A stretch of 34,888 bases of DNA from Mycolicibacterium porcinum. Its GTDB lineage: Bacteria > Actinomycetota > Actinomycetes > Mycobacteriales > Mycobacteriaceae. Below the pieces are notes generated by a model that made no database searches, had not been told where the DNA came from, and saw only the letters and a list, made by a program, of their open reading frames with translations. Each line of letters opens with the position of its first letter. Positions within the stretch are counted from its first letter, which is position 1. The stretch covers positions 1 through 34,888 of the forward strand of contig MSTD01000054.1 in assembly GCA_001942045.1 (NCBI GenBank). Direction: 5' to 3'. The translations under genes were made by a program, and so were the position numbers. Shown here in pieces: positions 16,085 to 26,979 of the stretch.

Positions 16085-17827
16085 CTAGGCGTCCAAGCGG
16101 GCGAACTCACCACCTCGGTACTTCTCCACACACGCGGACCGGCGGACCTTGCCACTTGTCGTGATCGGGATCGCCCCCTGCGACACCAGCACCAGATCCG
16201 CAACGCTCAGACCGTGCGAGTTGGAGATCGCCGAGGTGACTTCACGTTTTACGATGGCGAGCTTGTCTGCCACCTCGTCTTGAGACTCGCCACGTTTCCT
16301 GGCTTCGACGATCACGACGAGTTGTTCGGTGCCGCGATCCGGAACGCCGATCGCCGCGCACCGTCCGTGGGTGATCTCCTGGATCGTCGCTTCGATGTCG
16401 TCGGGAGAGTGGTTGCGCCCGTACACGATCAGCAGATCTTTGATGCGGCCGATGATGAAGAGCTCGTCATCGAAGAGGAATCCGGAATCCCCGGTGCGCA
16501 GCCACCCCGATTCCGGGGTGCCCGACGACGGATTGGCAATCGTTGCACCGAAGGTCTTTTCGGACTTCTCCGGGTTGCCCCAGTACCTTTCCGCCACGTT
16601 GTCACCGTGGACCCAGATCTCCCCCGTGGTTCCCGCAGGACACTCCGCCCGCGACTCGGGATCGACGATGCGGACGATCGGCGAGGTCGGTGTGCCGTAG
16701 CTGACCAGAGGGGTACCGCCCTTGTTTTCGCACAGCACAGCGTTTCCCGCGGTCAACTGCTCGTTGTCGAAGCGCAGAATCTGCGGAGGTTGGGGGGCGG
16801 TGCGCGTCGCCACATACACCGTCGCTTCGGCAAGTCCATACGACGGTTTGATCACCGAGTCGCGCAAATTGAAGGAGGCGAATCGCTGCGTGAAGCGCTG
16901 GAGGGTCGCCGGATGCACCCGCTCGCTTCCGGTGGCGATCACGAGCACGTCGCCGAGGTCGAGGCCGGCCATGTCCTCGTCCGAGGTCTTGCGCACTGCC
17001 AGTTCGAACGCGAAGTTCGGCGCTGCCGTGTAGGACTTCGTGTTGCTCGCGACCAACTGCATCCAGCGCGCCGGGCGCTGTAAGAACGCGGCCGGGCTGG
17101 TGAGCACCGCGGGAATGCCCAGCAGAACTGGTGCGCAGATTCCCAGGTACAGCCCCATGTCGTGGTAGAACGGCAGCCACGACACCACGGTGGCCCCGGG
17201 CGGTGGCACGTTGCCGTACTCCCCGAAGAAGGCCGCCGCCCATTGCTCGAAATTGGCCATGATGTTTGCGTGCGACATCACCACGCCGGCAGGTGTGCGC
17301 GTCGACCCGGAGGTGTACTGCAGGTAGGCGGTCTCCGGCAGGTCGTCCGGCGCCGCGCCCAGCGGGCCATCGAGATCGAGTCTGTCGAGTTCGACGATCG
17401 CCACCTCCGCGCCGCCGGTCTGCGTCACGACGTGTTCTTTCACCACCCCGACGGCAGAGGACGTCGTCAGGACCACCGACGGCGACGCGTCGAGCATCAC
17501 TGAGCTGACCCGCTCGTCGCTGACGCCACCCAGCGGTACCGAGAGGGGCACCGCGATGAGCCCCGCCTGCATGGCACCCAGAAACGCGACAATGTAGTCG
17601 AAGCCCTGCGGCGCAAGGATCACCGCACGATCACCCGGTGATCCGTAGCGCTGCAAGTACCGCGCGAGCTTCGTCGTTCGCCGGTACAGCTCCATCCAGG
17701 TCAGGGTTTCGGCAACACCGTCCCAATTCGTGTCGTAATCAAGAAAAGTGAACGCCGTGTCGTTCGGCTGCAAACTGGCGCGCTCGCGCAGCACGTTCGG
17801 AACAGAAATCTCGGCCACGTGGGTCAC
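16085..17827 (-). CDS. Long-chain fatty acyl-AMP ligase (FAAL, FadD-type)
   Basis: The 580-residue adenylating enzyme makes acyl-AMP from a fatty acid and passes the acyl group to a PKS or ACP. The AMP-binding loop [16 protein letters not shown] lies at 168-183, [15 protein letters not shown] at 329-343, [10 protein letters not shown] at 441-450, the FAAL hallmark [21 protein letters not shown] at 464-484, and the C-terminal lysine is Lys560 (TTSGK). The stretch between about 340 and 378 is the FAAL-type insertion that separates these ligases from acyl-CoA ligases. It resembles the FadD23/26/28 group. I chose GTG at 17827 because GGAG precedes it and the length fits the family; a TTG at 17866 would add 13 residues. 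It is followed by the hydrolase and preceded by htpG. Confidence 0.93.
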   Translation of the reverse strand: MTHVAEISVPNVLRERASLQPNDTAFTFLDYDTNWDGVAETLTWMELYRRTTKLARYLQRYGSPGDRAVILAPQGFDYIVAFLGAMQAGLIAVPLSVPLGGVSDERVSSVMLDASPSVVLTTSSAVGVVKEHVVTQTGGAEVAIVELDRLDLDGPLGAAPDDLPETAYLQYTSGSTRTPAGVVMSHANIMANFEQWAAAFFGEYGNVPPPGATVVSWLPFYHDMGLYLGICAPVLLGIPAVLTSPAAFLQRPARWMQLVASNTKSYTAAPNFAFELAVRKTSDEDMAGLDLGDVLVIATGSERVHPATLQRFTQRFASFNLRDSVIKPSYGLAEATVYVATRTAPQPPQILRFDNEQLTAGNAVLCENKGGTPLVSYGTPTSPIVRIVDPESRAECPAGTTGEIWVHGDNVAERYWGNPEKSEKTFGATIANPSSGTPESGWLRTGDSGFLFDDELFIIGRIKDLLIVYGRNHSPDDIEATIQEITHGRCAAIGVPDRGTEQLVVIVEARKRGESQDEVADKLAIVKREVTSAISNSHGLSVADLVLVSQGAIPITTSGKVRRSACVEKYRGGEFARLDA

Positions 17828-17966
17828 GGTACCGCTCCGCCGCCGCTGAGCCGGCCGAATTGGCAAGGCTGCTGATCTCTGAGCACTGGCTTTGCACGTT
17901 CATCTCCGGCTTGCCTCGCGCTTCGCAGTACGAAACATCCACGGGGTAGGGGCTTCCGGTCCGAGA

Positions 17967-19874
17967 TCAAAAGCTGCGCGCCAATCGATCCGCGATCAGC
18001 GCGGCAAACCGCGCCGGGTCGTCGGGTATGCCGCCCTCAGCCAGAAGCGCCGTGCCGTAGAGCAATTCAGCGGCCTCGACCAACGATTCGTCGTCGTCTT
18101 CTCGATTCTGATGGGCCTTCTGCAGGCCCGTGACGAGCGAATGCTTCGGGTTGAGCTCGAGAATGCGCTTGCCAACCGGAACGGCCTGGCCGGATGCCTG
18201 ATACATACGGGCGAGCGCCGGTGTGATGCCGTATGTCTCGGTGATCAGGCAGGCAGGCGACTCGGTCAGCCGCGAGGACAACCGCACCTCCTTGACGTGT
18301 TCCTCCAGAACCTCACCGAGCCAGGCCAGCAGACCGGCAAAGTCTTGGACATCCTCGTCATCGGCAGAATCGAGATTCACCTCCCCCTTCGCCACCGATT
18401 GCAGAGGTTTCCCGTCGAACTCGGTCACCGAACCCACCCAGACCTCGTCGACCGGGTCGGTGAGCAGCAACACCTCGTACCCCTTCGCCTGGAATGCCTC
18501 CAGGTGCGGCGATTTCAACAACTGCTCACGTGACGGTCCGGTGGCATAGAAGATCTGCTCCTGACCGTCTTTCATGCGACCCACGTATTCGGCAAGGGTG
18601 GTGAGCTCGTCCTGGCTCCGAGTCGATGCGAACGACGAAATTCGCAATAGGGCGTCCCTGTTGTCGGCATCTGAGACCAACCCTTCCTTGAGGGTGGCGC
18701 CGAACTGAGTCCACAACGTGCGGTAATCCTGCGCCCGCTCCGTCTGCAGTGTGTTGATGGTCGACAGCACCTTCTTCGTCAGCCTGCGCCGGATCGCGAC
18801 GAGCTGACGGTCCTGCTGCAAGATCTCGCGAGAAACGTTGAGCGACATGTCTTGCGCATCGACGACCCCCTTGACGAAGCGCAGGTATCGGGGAAGAAGT
18901 TGGTCGCAGTCGGCCATGACGAGCACGCGCTTGACGTACAGCTGCACGCCGGCGTTGGCGCCCCGGGTGAACAGATCGAGTGGAGCCTGCGACGGGATGA
19001 ACAGCAGCGCCTGGTACTCGATGGCTCCCTCTGCCTTCATCGAGATGACCTCCAGTGGGTCGTCCCAGGCGTGGGCGATATGCCGGTAGAAGTCCGTGTA
19101 CTCGCCCTCGGTGACCTCGTCCTTGCCCTTCGCCCACAGCGCCTTCATCGAGTTGAGGGTTTGAGTCTCAACCGTGACGGTTTCCTCGGTCCCGTCCCCG
19201 GTGGCCGGTGTACGCCGCTCCACCTGCATGCGGATGGGCCAGGCGATGAAGTCGGAATACTTCTTGACGAGCTCTCTGAGTTTCCACTCCGCGGTGTAGT
19301 CGTGCAGCTCGTCCTCGGCATCTTCGGGCTTGAGATGCAACGTGATCGACGTTCCTTGTGGAGCATCCGCGACGGACTCCACGGTGTAGGTGCCGTCACC
19401 GGTGGACACCCATCGGGCGCCCTCATTCTCGCCGGCTTTACGCGTCAGCAGCTCGACCTTGTCGGCGACCATGAACGTCGAGTAGAACCCGATGCCGAAT
19501 TGGCCGATCAGCTCCTCGGACGCCGCGGCGTTTTTGGCTTCACGCAATTGACGACGCACCTCGGCGGTGCCGGACTTAGCCAGGGTGCCGATCAGGTCGA
19601 TCACCTCTGCGCGCGTCATCCCGATGCCGTTGTCACGAACGACCAGCGTGCGTGCGGGTGTATCGGCCTCGATCTCGATGTGGAGATCGGAGGTGTCCAC
19701 CGCCAGGTCCTTGTTCCGCAGCGACTCCAGACGGAGCTTGTCGAGCGCGTCAGAAGCATTGGAGATCAGTTCGCGAAGAAAAGAGTCCTTGTTGGAGTAC
19801 ACCGAGTGAACCATCAGGTCCAGCAGTTGGCGCGCCTCGGCCTGAAACTCCAGTTGCTCGACGTGGGCGGTCAT
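17967..19874 (-). CDS. htpG: Chaperone HtpG (bacterial Hsp90)
   Basis: This is a complete 635-residue HtpG. The N-terminal GHKL ATPase shows RELISNASDALDKLR (Glu35, Asn39), VVRDNGIGM (Asp81), GTLAKSGT and GQFGIGFYS (124-132). The middle domain carries the usual SREILQQDR and LPRYLRFVKGVVDAQDMSLNVSREI segments, followed by a C-terminal dimerisation region. ATP-driven, cytosolic, it helps fold or activate client proteins. The ATG at 19874 has GGAG 5 nt upstream; TATTAT at 19921-19926 (minus strand) is a good -10. I found no HAIR (HspR) or CIRCE (HrcA) repeat upstream, so heat control through these is not supported. The FAAL gene starts 139 bp downstream, so readthrough is possible. Its place inside a PKS/NRPS cluster is the oddity. 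Confidence 0.96.
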   Translation of the reverse strand: MTAHVEQLEFQAEARQLLDLMVHSVYSNKDSFLRELISNASDALDKLRLESLRNKDLAVDTSDLHIEIEADTPARTLVVRDNGIGMTRAEVIDLIGTLAKSGTAEVRRQLREAKNAAASEELIGQFGIGFYSTFMVADKVELLTRKAGENEGARWVSTGDGTYTVESVADAPQGTSITLHLKPEDAEDELHDYTAEWKLRELVKKYSDFIAWPIRMQVERRTPATGDGTEETVTVETQTLNSMKALWAKGKDEVTEGEYTDFYRHIAHAWDDPLEVISMKAEGAIEYQALLFIPSQAPLDLFTRGANAGVQLYVKRVLVMADCDQLLPRYLRFVKGVVDAQDMSLNVSREILQQDRQLVAIRRRLTKKVLSTINTLQTERAQDYRTLWTQFGATLKEGLVSDADNRDALLRISSFASTRSQDELTTLAEYVGRMKDGQEQIFYATGPSREQLLKSPHLEAFQAKGYEVLLLTDPVDEVWVGSVTEFDGKPLQSVAKGEVNLDSADDEDVQDFAGLLAWLGEVLEEHVKEVRLSSRLTESPACLITETYGITPALARMYQASGQAVPVGKRILELNPKHSLVTGLQKAHQNREDDDESLVEAAELLYGTALLAEGGIPDDPARFAALIADRLARSF

Positions 19875-19951
19875 GTGGCTCCGTTCGATCCGAGGTCTTT
19901 GCAGAGACAGACAGGCTGAGATAATACCCAGCCGACCTAAATTAACTTGAA

Positions 19952-19965
19952 TGCAAATTGTTGCA
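19952..19965. promoter_or_regulatory. Inverted repeat TGCAA-N4-TTGCA, candidate operator
   Basis: Perfect 5-bp arms around ATTG lie just upstream of the putative htpG -10 on the minus strand and in the AT-rich part of the divergent region. The size suits a small dimeric regulator site. The arms are short, so chance cannot be excluded. Confidence 0.35.
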
Positions 19966-20239
19966 CTGGGAAATAATTGACGGTACGTAAAATCAAGATC
20001 GAAGTATGCCGCTCCTCGGCGCCCCCGTCGTTGGTTTCCTGATCAAGGAAATCGGTAATACAGCCAGGCATGTTTCAGCCCATGTTCAGCTCCGGTCCAT
20101 CCGCTCAGTCATCCGCCGCGACACGCGGCTCCCTCGCTACGTCCGCACCCAATATCACCACGTCAGAGGCGAAATCCAGCGACGGACGGCCCCTACCACC
20201 CGTGACACAACGGCAGCGCACGCACAGACTTTATCGGTT

Positions 20240-20260
20240 CCACACAATTGGATTGTGCGG
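20240..20260. promoter_or_regulatory. Imperfect inverted repeat in the PKS upstream region
   Basis: CCACACAAT and ATTGTGCGG pair at 8 of 9 positions around a 3-bp centre, about 145 bp before the PKS start. It could be an operator or a leader hairpin. Confidence 0.35.
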
Positions 20261-20404
20261 ATCGTGAGACAACTCCGACGTCCACAATTAACGTTTGCTG
20301 CAACATCTCTTGCCGCCTTTTGACACCGATCTTGTTCGGCGTTTCGGCGCGCAAGAGATCAAGCTCGCCTTTGCCCGTGCAACGGCCAACGTTTGGGAGG
20401 GAAA

Positions 20405-23400
20405 ATGACACCAACCGGGGGCATAGGAAAGTTTCTGACCGAGCCGGAATCGACTGTTTCCACACCGTGTGACAGCACTCCTGGAGTAACTCCGATTGCT
20501 GTGATCGGCATGGCGTGCCGACTTCCCGGCGACATCGACTCCCCCGAGCGCCTGTGGGAGGCACTCCTGGACGGCCGTGACCTCGTCACCGAGATCCCGG
20601 CTGACCGTTGGGATGCCGACGACTTCTATGACCCCGAACCGGGCGTGCCCGGCCGGTCGGTGTCGAAGTGGGGGGCCTTTCTCGCTGATGTCGCGGGATT
20701 CGACGCCGAGTTCTTCGGGATGGGTGAGCGCGAAGCCACGCTGAGCGACCCGCAGCACCGATTGCTCCTGGAAACCTCCTGGGAGGCGATGGAACATGCC
20801 GGCCTGAACCGGGAGGTGATCGTCGATACGTCAACCGGGGTGTTCATGGGCCTGACGCACAACGACTATCAACTCCTGGCTGCTGACGTCGGCGCCGTGG
20901 AGAAACCGTATGGCTTCATCGCCAACAACTTCAGTTTGGCGTCCGGGCGGATCGCGTACGCGCTGGGATTGCGTGGCCCCGCGCTCACGGTGGATACCGC
21001 GTGCTCCTCCGGGTTGACCGCCGTGCACCTGGCCTGCCGCAGCCTCCACGAACATGAATCCAATCTTGCTCTCGCCGGTGGCGTAGCGCTCGCCCTGGAT
21101 CCCCGTAAGTGGGCGGCGGGGTCGGCCGAGGGCATGTTGTCACCAACTGGGCGCTGCCACGCCTTCGACGTCGCGGCCGACGGCTTCGTTGCCGGTGAAG
21201 GTTGCGCGGTCGTGATGCTCAAGCGGCTCAATGATGCGCAACGCGACGGCGACCGAATCCTGGCCGTCATCCGCGGCACCGCGTCGAATCAGGATGGCCG
21301 CACCGTCAACATCGCGACACCGTCGCATCGCGCGCAGGTAGCCGCCTATCAGGATGCCTTGGCCGCCGCCGGTGTCGAACCCGACAGCGTCGGCATGGTC
21401 GAGGCACACGGGACCGGAACGCCGACCGGCGATCCGATCGAATATGCAAGCCTGGCCGAGGTTTACGGACGCGGCGGTCCCTGTGCGCTGGTGTCGTCGA
21501 AAACCAACTTCGGACATACCCAGTCCGCCTCAGGTGCCCTCGGCCTGGTCAAGGCGGTCCTGGCACTTCAGGCTGGCACCGTTCCACAGAATCTCCACTT
21601 CGACCGGCTGCCCGATGAGATGGCCCGGATCGACACCAAGCTTTTTGTGCCCCAAGAGAACCGGGCCTGGCCCACCAACGGCACTGCACCCAGACGGGCG
21701 GCAGTCTCCTCCTACGGGGTGTCGGGGACCAACGTGCACGCGATCTTGGAGCAAGCCCCGGCCGACCCCGCGGCCTCGATGCCGGAGGAGAACGCGGAAT
21801 CTGACCCGTCAGCACCCATGCTGTTTCCGCTGTCGTCCACCTCGGCCGACGAGTTGTGCCGCACCGCAGGGCGGTTGGCGGACTGGCTGACAGCTCACAA
21901 AGGGGTGGCGCTGCGAGACCTGGGCTACACCCTGGCGCGGCGCCGCGCGCACCGTCCGGTGCGCACCGGTGTGGTCGCGAGCAGCAGGGCCGAATTGCTC
22001 GATGCATTGCGCGAAGTGGCCGAGGGCGACACGCCCTACCAACCTGCGGTCGGACGTGACGAACGCGGACCGGTGTGGGTGTTCTCCGGCCAGGGTTCTC
22101 AATGGGCGGGAATGGGCACGCAAGTGCTGCAGACCGAGCCGGTGTTCGCCGCCACGGTCGCACAAGCCGAGGCGGTGATCTTCGAGGAGTCGGGCTTCTC
22201 GGTGACCGAGGCTATGACAGGGCCGGAAACGGTGACCGGTCAGGATCGGGTGCAACCGACGCTGTTCACGATGCAGGTCGCGTTGGCCGCCACGCTGAGG
22301 TCGTATGGTGTCGAGCCGGCCGCGGTGATCGGCCATTCCCTCGGTGAGGCGGCGGCCGCCGTCGTCGCGGGAGCGTTGTCACTGGAAGACGGCGCACGCG
22401 TGGTATGCCGACGGTCTCGGCTGATGTCGAAGGTCGCCGGCACCGGTGCCACCGCATCGGTGGAATTACCTGCCCAGCAAGTGCTTTCCGAACTCATGGC
22501 GCGCGGGATCAAAGACGTCGTGGTCGCCGTGGTGTCTTCCCCGGAGTCCACGGTCATCGCCGGGGCCGGGGCGACAGTGCGCGAACTGGTCGCAGCCTGG
22601 GATGAGCGTGGTGTACTGGCTCGCGAGGTGCCGACCGATGTCGCGTTCCATTCACCCCAGGTCGACCCGATCCTCGGTGAGTTGACGGAGTCGCTGCAGG
22701 ATCTGACGCCGATGGAGCCGCAGATTCCGTTCTATTCGGCCACTTCCTTCGATCCGCATGAGCTGCCCGCCTTCGACGCGCGCTACTGGGCGGACAACTG
22801 CCGTCGCATGGTCCGGTTCGCCACCGCGGTCCAGGCCGCGTTGGAGGACGGCCACCGGGTCTTCGCCGAGCTGTCACCGCATCCGCTGCTGGTTCGCGCG
22901 CTCGAACAGACCGCCCGCAGCGTCGACGTACCGCTGGCCGCGTTGTCCGGCATGCGTCGCGAACAACCGCTGCCGTACGGGTTGCGAAACTTCGTGGCCG
23001 ACACCCATAGCGCGGGGGCCACGGTCGACTTCTCCGTCCTCTACCCGGATGGCAAGCTGGTCGACGCTCCGCTCCCCACCTGGACACATTCTCGGCACTG
23101 GCTCAGCGGCGGTGGGCAGGATGCCCCCACGCACGGGTCCTGCAGTGTGGTGGTCCATCCGCTGCTCGGCGAGCACGTTCGGTTGCATGAAGAGCCGGAA
23201 CGGCATGTGTGGCAAGGGGAGATCGGCACCACCGCCCATCCGTGGCTGGCTGACCATCAGGTGCGCAATGTGGCTGTGCTCCCCGGTGCGGCCTACTGTG
23301 AGATGGCGCTGGCCGCCGCCCGCACGGTCTTCGGTGGGGTGGTCGAGGTCCGAGACATCAATTTCGAGAGCGCCCTGCTGTTGGACGAGCAGACCACGAT

Positions 23401-26400
23401 CGGCGGCTCGGCCGCGTTGACGTCACCCGAGGTCGCCAGTTTCACCGTGGAGACCGCCCAGGACGGTGAACGGGTCCGGCAGGCAGTGGCGACGCTGCAC
23501 ACCGCGCCGGAAGCGCAGACGCCGACCTACGACGTCTCCGTCCTGCTGGCCGAGCATCCGGGCAGCGAGAACGGCGACGACGTCCGCAAACGCATGGATC
23601 AGCGTGGCATGCAGTACGGTCCGGCGTTCTCAGGGCTGGGGACGGTGCACACCGGCGACGAAGCGACCGACACCGTGCTGGCCGAAGTCGCCCTGCCACG
23701 CCAGATCCGGTCACAGCAGGATGCCTATCAGGTACACCCCGCACTTCTCGACGCTTGCTTCCAGTCCGTCGAAGCCCATCCGTCGGTCCGGGCCCTAGGC
23801 GATGGAGTGCTCGGGTTGCCCTTGGGAATCAAGGCATTACGTTCCTGCGGCCCCGCCCGCAATGTGCACTATTGCGCAACGCGGGTGACGAAGGCCGATA
23901 CGTCGGGGGTCGAGGCCGACATCGATCTGTTCGACGAAAGTGGGACCGTCCTGCTCAGCGTCACGGGGCTACGGCTCGGAACCGGCGTATCGGAGTCCGG
24001 CCAGCAGGAACGAGTCCTCGCCGAGCGATTGCTCACCATTCAATGGCGACCTCGCGAGTTGGCCACGGCGGAGTATGCCGACGGAGGCAGCTGGCTGCTG
24101 ATCAGCACCACGCCCAGTTCCGAGGCAACGGCCACCGCGTTGACAGAATCGCTTGAAACTCAAGGCGCACATTGCACCACGATGTCCTGGCCGCCATTGG
24201 GTGACCTCGGACCGATCTCTGCCGAGCTCGAAAGTCATATGCAGACCGGCAGATTCACCGGCCTTGTGGTTCTCACCGGCCCGCGAAACGGGCACTCGCC
24301 AGACCAATCACCGTCGCTGGGCCGCGATTACGTGCAGCAGATGGTGCGAATCACACGGAACTTGCCCGAGGTTTCCGGCGAGCCGCCGCGGCTGTACATC
24401 ATCACCCACAACGCAGAGGCGGTCCTCCCCGGTGACCAGCCCAATCTGGAACAGGCGGGTTTACGCGGCCTGATGCGTGTGGTGGGTATCGAGCATCCGC
24501 ATCTGCGCGCAACCCAGATCGACGTGGACAGCGCCACCAGCGCCGAACAGTTGGCACAACAACTGCTGGGCGGATCCGAGGAGGACGAGACCGCTTGGCG
24601 CGACGGCCAGTGGTACGTCGCGCGGTTGTCTCCGACTCCTCTGCTTCCAGAGGAGCGGCGCGTCGTCAGCGCCGACTACGACCAGGGCGGCATGCACCTG
24701 CAGATCCGTACACCCGGCGATCTCGAATCTCTGGAACTCGGTGCCTGCGACCGGGTTCCGCCGGGGCCGGGCCAGATCGAGGTGCGAGTCAATGCGTCGA
24801 GCATCAACTTCGCCGACGTACTGGTCGCGTTCGGGCGCTATCCCGCCTTCGACGGCCGGCTGCCGCAGCTCGGCATCGACTTCGCCGGGGTGGTCGCCGC
24901 GGTCGGTCCGGGAGTCACCGAGCACAAGGTCGGCGACCGTGTCGGCGGCCTGTCCGCGGCCGGTTGCTGGGGCACCTACATCACTGCCGAGGCCAACTTG
25001 GCGGCCAAGTTGCCCGACAACCTCGATGACGCCCACGCCGCGGCGCTGACCATCGCCACGGCCACCGCCTGGTACGGGCTCAACGACATGGCTCACATCC
25101 AGGCCGGTGACAAGGTGCTGATCCATTCGGGCACCGGCGGTGTCGGCCAGGCGGCGATCGCCATCGCCCGCGCCGCGGGTGCCGAGATCTTCGCGACGGC
25201 AGGCAGCGAGCAGCGTCGACAAATATTGCGCGACATGGGTATCGAGCACGTCTACGATTCGCGGAGCACCGATTTCGCTGACCAGATCCGCACCGACACC
25301 GACGGCTACGGCGTCGATATCGTGCTGAACTCCGTCACGGGCGCCGCCCAGCGGGCAGGCCTGGAACTGCTCGCCTTCGGTGGGCGGTTCGTGGAAATCG
25401 GCAAGCGCGACATCTACGGCGACACCAAGCTGGGATTGTTCCCGTTCCGGCGTAATCTCGCGTTCTACGCCGTGGACCTGGCGCTGATGTCGGTAAGCCA
25501 CCCCCAACGGATCCAGAAACTGTTGAGCACGGTGTACCGACTCACCGCAGAAGGCAAGCTACCGCTACCCGCATGCACCCGGTACCCACTTGCCGACGCG
25601 GCCAACGCGATCCGCGTCATGAGCGGCGCGAAGCACACCGGCAAGCTGGTGCTCGACATTCCGAATACCGGAGAAGGACGTGTCGTCGTGCCGCCGACGC
25701 AGGTTACGGTGTTCCGCCCTGACGGCTCCTACATCATCACCGGTGGCTTGGGCGGCCTCGGGTTGTTCTTGGCCGAGAAGATGGCGGCGGGCGGCTGTGG
25801 CCGGATCGTGTTGTCCTCCCGTTCCGAACCCACCCCGGAGGCACTCGCGACCATCAACCGGCTCCGCGCGTTCGGCACTGATGTGGTGGTGGAACCCGGC
25901 GACATCGTCGAACCCACGACCGCCCATCACCTGGTCGCCGCCGCCACCGCCACCGGACTTCCGGTACGCGGTGTTCTGCATGCGGCAGCGGTGATCAAGG
26001 ACGCCACCTTGCCGAACATCACCGACGAACTACTGGACCACGATTGGGCACCGAAGGTGGAGGGGGCGTGGAACTTACACACCGCCACCCTCGATCAGCC
26101 ACTTGACTGGTTCTGCTCCTTCTCCTCGGCGGCGGCCTTGGTCGGGTCCCCCGGGCAGGGCGCCTACGCCGCGGCCAACAGCTGGCTGGACGCGTTCACC
26201 CTGTGGCGGCACGCGCAAGGGCTGCCGGCCACCGCCATCGCATGGGGTGCCTGGGGACAGATCGGGCGCGGCGCCGCCATGTCCGAGGAAACCGGAGTCG
26301 AGATCGCCCCCGACGAGGGCGCCTACGCCTTCGAAGCCCTGTTGCGCTACGACCGCGCCTACACGGGATACGCACCGATCACCGGCGCGCCGTGGCTGAC

Positions 26401-26752
26401 CGCGTTCGCCGCACACAGCCCGTTCGCCGAGGCATTCCGTTCGACCAGCCAAAGTGGAGTCGGCACAGCCAAATTGCGTGCCGAACTGGACGAACTACCC
26501 GTCGAGGAGTGGCCGGTGCGGTTGCGGCGACTGATTTCCGATCAGGTCAATCTGATCCTGCGCCGCAGTGTCGATCCCGACCGACCACTTGCCGAATACG
26601 GTATGGATTCGCTTGGCGCGCTGGAGTTGCGGACCCGCATCGAGGCAGAAACTGGGGTACGGATCAGTCCCAAGGACATGACGGCGACGGTTCGCGACCT
26701 GGCCGCGATGTTGTGCGAGGAACTTGTCCCAGTGGAGGCAGGTAAGAGCTGA
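20405..26752 (+). CDS. Mycocerosic-acid-synthase-type reducing polyketide synthase (KS-AT-DH-ER-KR-ACP)
   Basis: The 2115-residue single-module iterative PKS has the length and domain order of mycobacterial MAS/Pks2/Pks5. KS: Cys200 (DTACSS), His335 (EAHGTG), His371 (NFGHT). AT: Ser645 in GHSLGEA, with the selectivity stretch VAFH at 746-749. DH: His951 in [12 protein letters not shown] and Asp1116 in LLDACFQ. ER: GTGGVG at 1576-1581. KR: GGLGGLG at 1780-1786 and Tyr1921. ACP: Ser2069 in GMDSLGAL. All active residues are present, so it should elongate and fully reduce a FAAL-activated acyl chain. There is no TE. The start is ATG at 20405 behind GGGAGGG; a TTG at 20393 overlaps that site. F748, where methylmalonyl enzymes usually have Ser, hints at malonyl-CoA use. 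The Gap-like gene follows 227 bp downstream. Confidence 0.95.
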   Translation: MTPTGGIGKFLTEPESTVSTPCDSTPGVTPIAVIGMACRLPGDIDSPERLWEALLDGRDLVTEIPADRWDADDFYDPEPGVPGRSVSKWGAFLADVAGFDAEFFGMGEREATLSDPQHRLLLETSWEAMEHAGLNREVIVDTSTGVFMGLTHNDYQLLAADVGAVEKPYGFIANNFSLASGRIAYALGLRGPALTVDTACSSGLTAVHLACRSLHEHESNLALAGGVALALDPRKWAAGSAEGMLSPTGRCHAFDVAADGFVAGEGCAVVMLKRLNDAQRDGDRILAVIRGTASNQDGRTVNIATPSHRAQVAAYQDALAAAGVEPDSVGMVEAHGTGTPTGDPIEYASLAEVYGRGGPCALVSSKTNFGHTQSASGALGLVKAVLALQAGTVPQNLHFDRLPDEMARIDTKLFVPQENRAWPTNGTAPRRAAVSSYGVSGTNVHAILEQAPADPAASMPEENAESDPSAPMLFPLSSTSADELCRTAGRLADWLTAHKGVALRDLGYTLARRRAHRPVRTGVVASSRAELLDALREVAEGDTPYQPAVGRDERGPVWVFSGQGSQWAGMGTQVLQTEPVFAATVAQAEAVIFEESGFSVTEAMTGPETVTGQDRVQPTLFTMQVALAATLRSYGVEPAAVIGHSLGEAAAAVVAGALSLEDGARVVCRRSRLMSKVAGTGATASVELPAQQVLSELMARGIKDVVVAVVSSPESTVIAGAGATVRELVAAWDERGVLAREVPTDVAFHSPQVDPILGELTESLQDLTPMEPQIPFYSATSFDPHELPAFDARYWADNCRRMVRFATAVQAALEDGHRVFAELSPHPLLVRALEQTARSVDVPLAALSGMRREQPLPYGLRNFVADTHSAGATVDFSVLYPDGKLVDAPLPTWTHSRHWLSGGGQDAPTHGSCSVVVHPLLGEHVRLHEEPERHVWQGEIGTTAHPWLADHQVRNVAVLPGAAYCEMALAAARTVFGGVVEVRDINFESALLLDEQTTIGGSAALTSPEVASFTVETAQDGERVRQAVATLHTAPEAQTPTYDVSVLLAEHPGSENGDDVRKRMDQRGMQYGPAFSGLGTVHTGDEATDTVLAEVALPRQIRSQQDAYQVHPALLDACFQSVEAHPSVRALGDGVLGLPLGIKALRSCGPARNVHYCATRVTKADTSGVEADIDLFDESGTVLLSVTGLRLGTGVSESGQQERVLAERLLTIQWRPRELATAEYADGGSWLLISTTPSSEATATALTESLETQGAHCTTMSWPPLGDLGPISAELESHMQTGRFTGLVVLTGPRNGHSPDQSPSLGRDYVQQMVRITRNLPEVSGEPPRLYIITHNAEAVLPGDQPNLEQAGLRGLMRVVGIEHPHLRATQIDVDSATSAEQLAQQLLGGSEEDETAWRDGQWYVARLSPTPLLPEERRVVSADYDQGGMHLQIRTPGDLESLELGACDRVPPGPGQIEVRVNASSINFADVLVAFGRYPAFDGRLPQLGIDFAGVVAAVGPGVTEHKVGDRVGGLSAAGCWGTYITAEANLAAKLPDNLDDAHAAALTIATATAWYGLNDMAHIQAGDKVLIHSGTGGVGQAAIAIARAAGAEIFATAGSEQRRQILRDMGIEHVYDSRSTDFADQIRTDTDGYGVDIVLNSVTGAAQRAGLELLAFGGRFVEIGKRDIYGDTKLGLFPFRRNLAFYAVDLALMSVSHPQRIQKLLSTVYRLTAEGKLPLPACTRYPLADAANAIRVMSGAKHTGKLVLDIPNTGEGRVVVPPTQVTVFRPDGSYIITGGLGGLGLFLAEKMAAGGCGRIVLSSRSEPTPEALATINRLRAFGTDVVVEPGDIVEPTTAHHLVAAATATGLPVRGVLHAAAVIKDATLPNITDELLDHDWAPKVEGAWNLHTATLDQPLDWFCSFSSAAALVGSPGQGAYAAANSWLDAFTLWRHAQGLPATAIAWGAWGQIGRGAAMSEETGVEIAPDEGAYAFEALLRYDRAYTGYAPITGAPWLTAFAAHSPFAEAFRSTSQSGVGTAKLRAELDELPVEEWPVRLRRLISDQVNLILRRSVDPDRPLAEYGMDSLGALELRTRIEAETGVRISPKDMTATVRDLAAMLCEELVPVEAGKS

Positions 26753-26979
26753 CTTAATTGATTGCATCGATCAATCCATCGCGGACGACCTGACAAACGC
26801 CGGAAAGGTCTGGCTGTCGATGGTGCGATGCCGCACTCGCCACCCGCGATGTCAGTGAATCCCCTTGTTCAACAACAGAATTAAGAGCTTTGATACAAGA
26901 GCAAACCCACCGCTGACCGGCCGCCGAGATGCGCTAGAACTGCCGGAACGCACTGCCTCAACGGGGTATCGTTCGTGTC

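Larger units (their letters stand above)
19875..20404. other. 530-bp AT-rich divergent control region between htpG and the PKS
   Basis: This is the longest non-coding stretch in the window. It is much richer in A and T than its surroundings, especially 19920-20000 and 20270-20330. It holds a probable htpG -10 (19921-19926, minus strand), two inverted repeats (listed separately), a TTGACA -35-like hexamer at 20320-20325 without a convincing -10, and the PKS ribosome-binding site GGGAGGG at 20395-20401. A 105-codon plus-strand frame (20006-20323) has no ribosome-binding site and no recognisable domain, so it is not called. Confidence 0.6.

Noticed and set aside
17828..17866. TTG start extending the FAAL by 13 residues
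   Set aside because: The GTG at 17827 has GGAG upstream and gives the usual 580-residue length; the extension is basic and unlike FAAL N-termini.
19875..20010. HAIR (HspR) or CIRCE (HrcA) element upstream of htpG
   Set aside because: Neither CTTGAGT-N7-ACTCAAG nor TTAGCACTC-N9-GAGTGCTAA was found; CTTGAATG at 19946-19953 has no matching second arm.
20006..20323. 105-codon plus-strand frame between htpG and the PKS
   Set aside because: No ribosome-binding site, no recognisable domain and atypical composition; the stretch is better read as a control region.
20393..20404. TTG start for the PKS
   Set aside because: The TTG would lie directly before GGGAGGG, which is the ribosome-binding site for the ATG at 20405.
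26753..26790. Hairpin after the PKS stop (ATTGAT...ATCAAT)
   Set aside because: The stem is only 6 bp and A/T-only apart from one pair, too weak to call a terminator.
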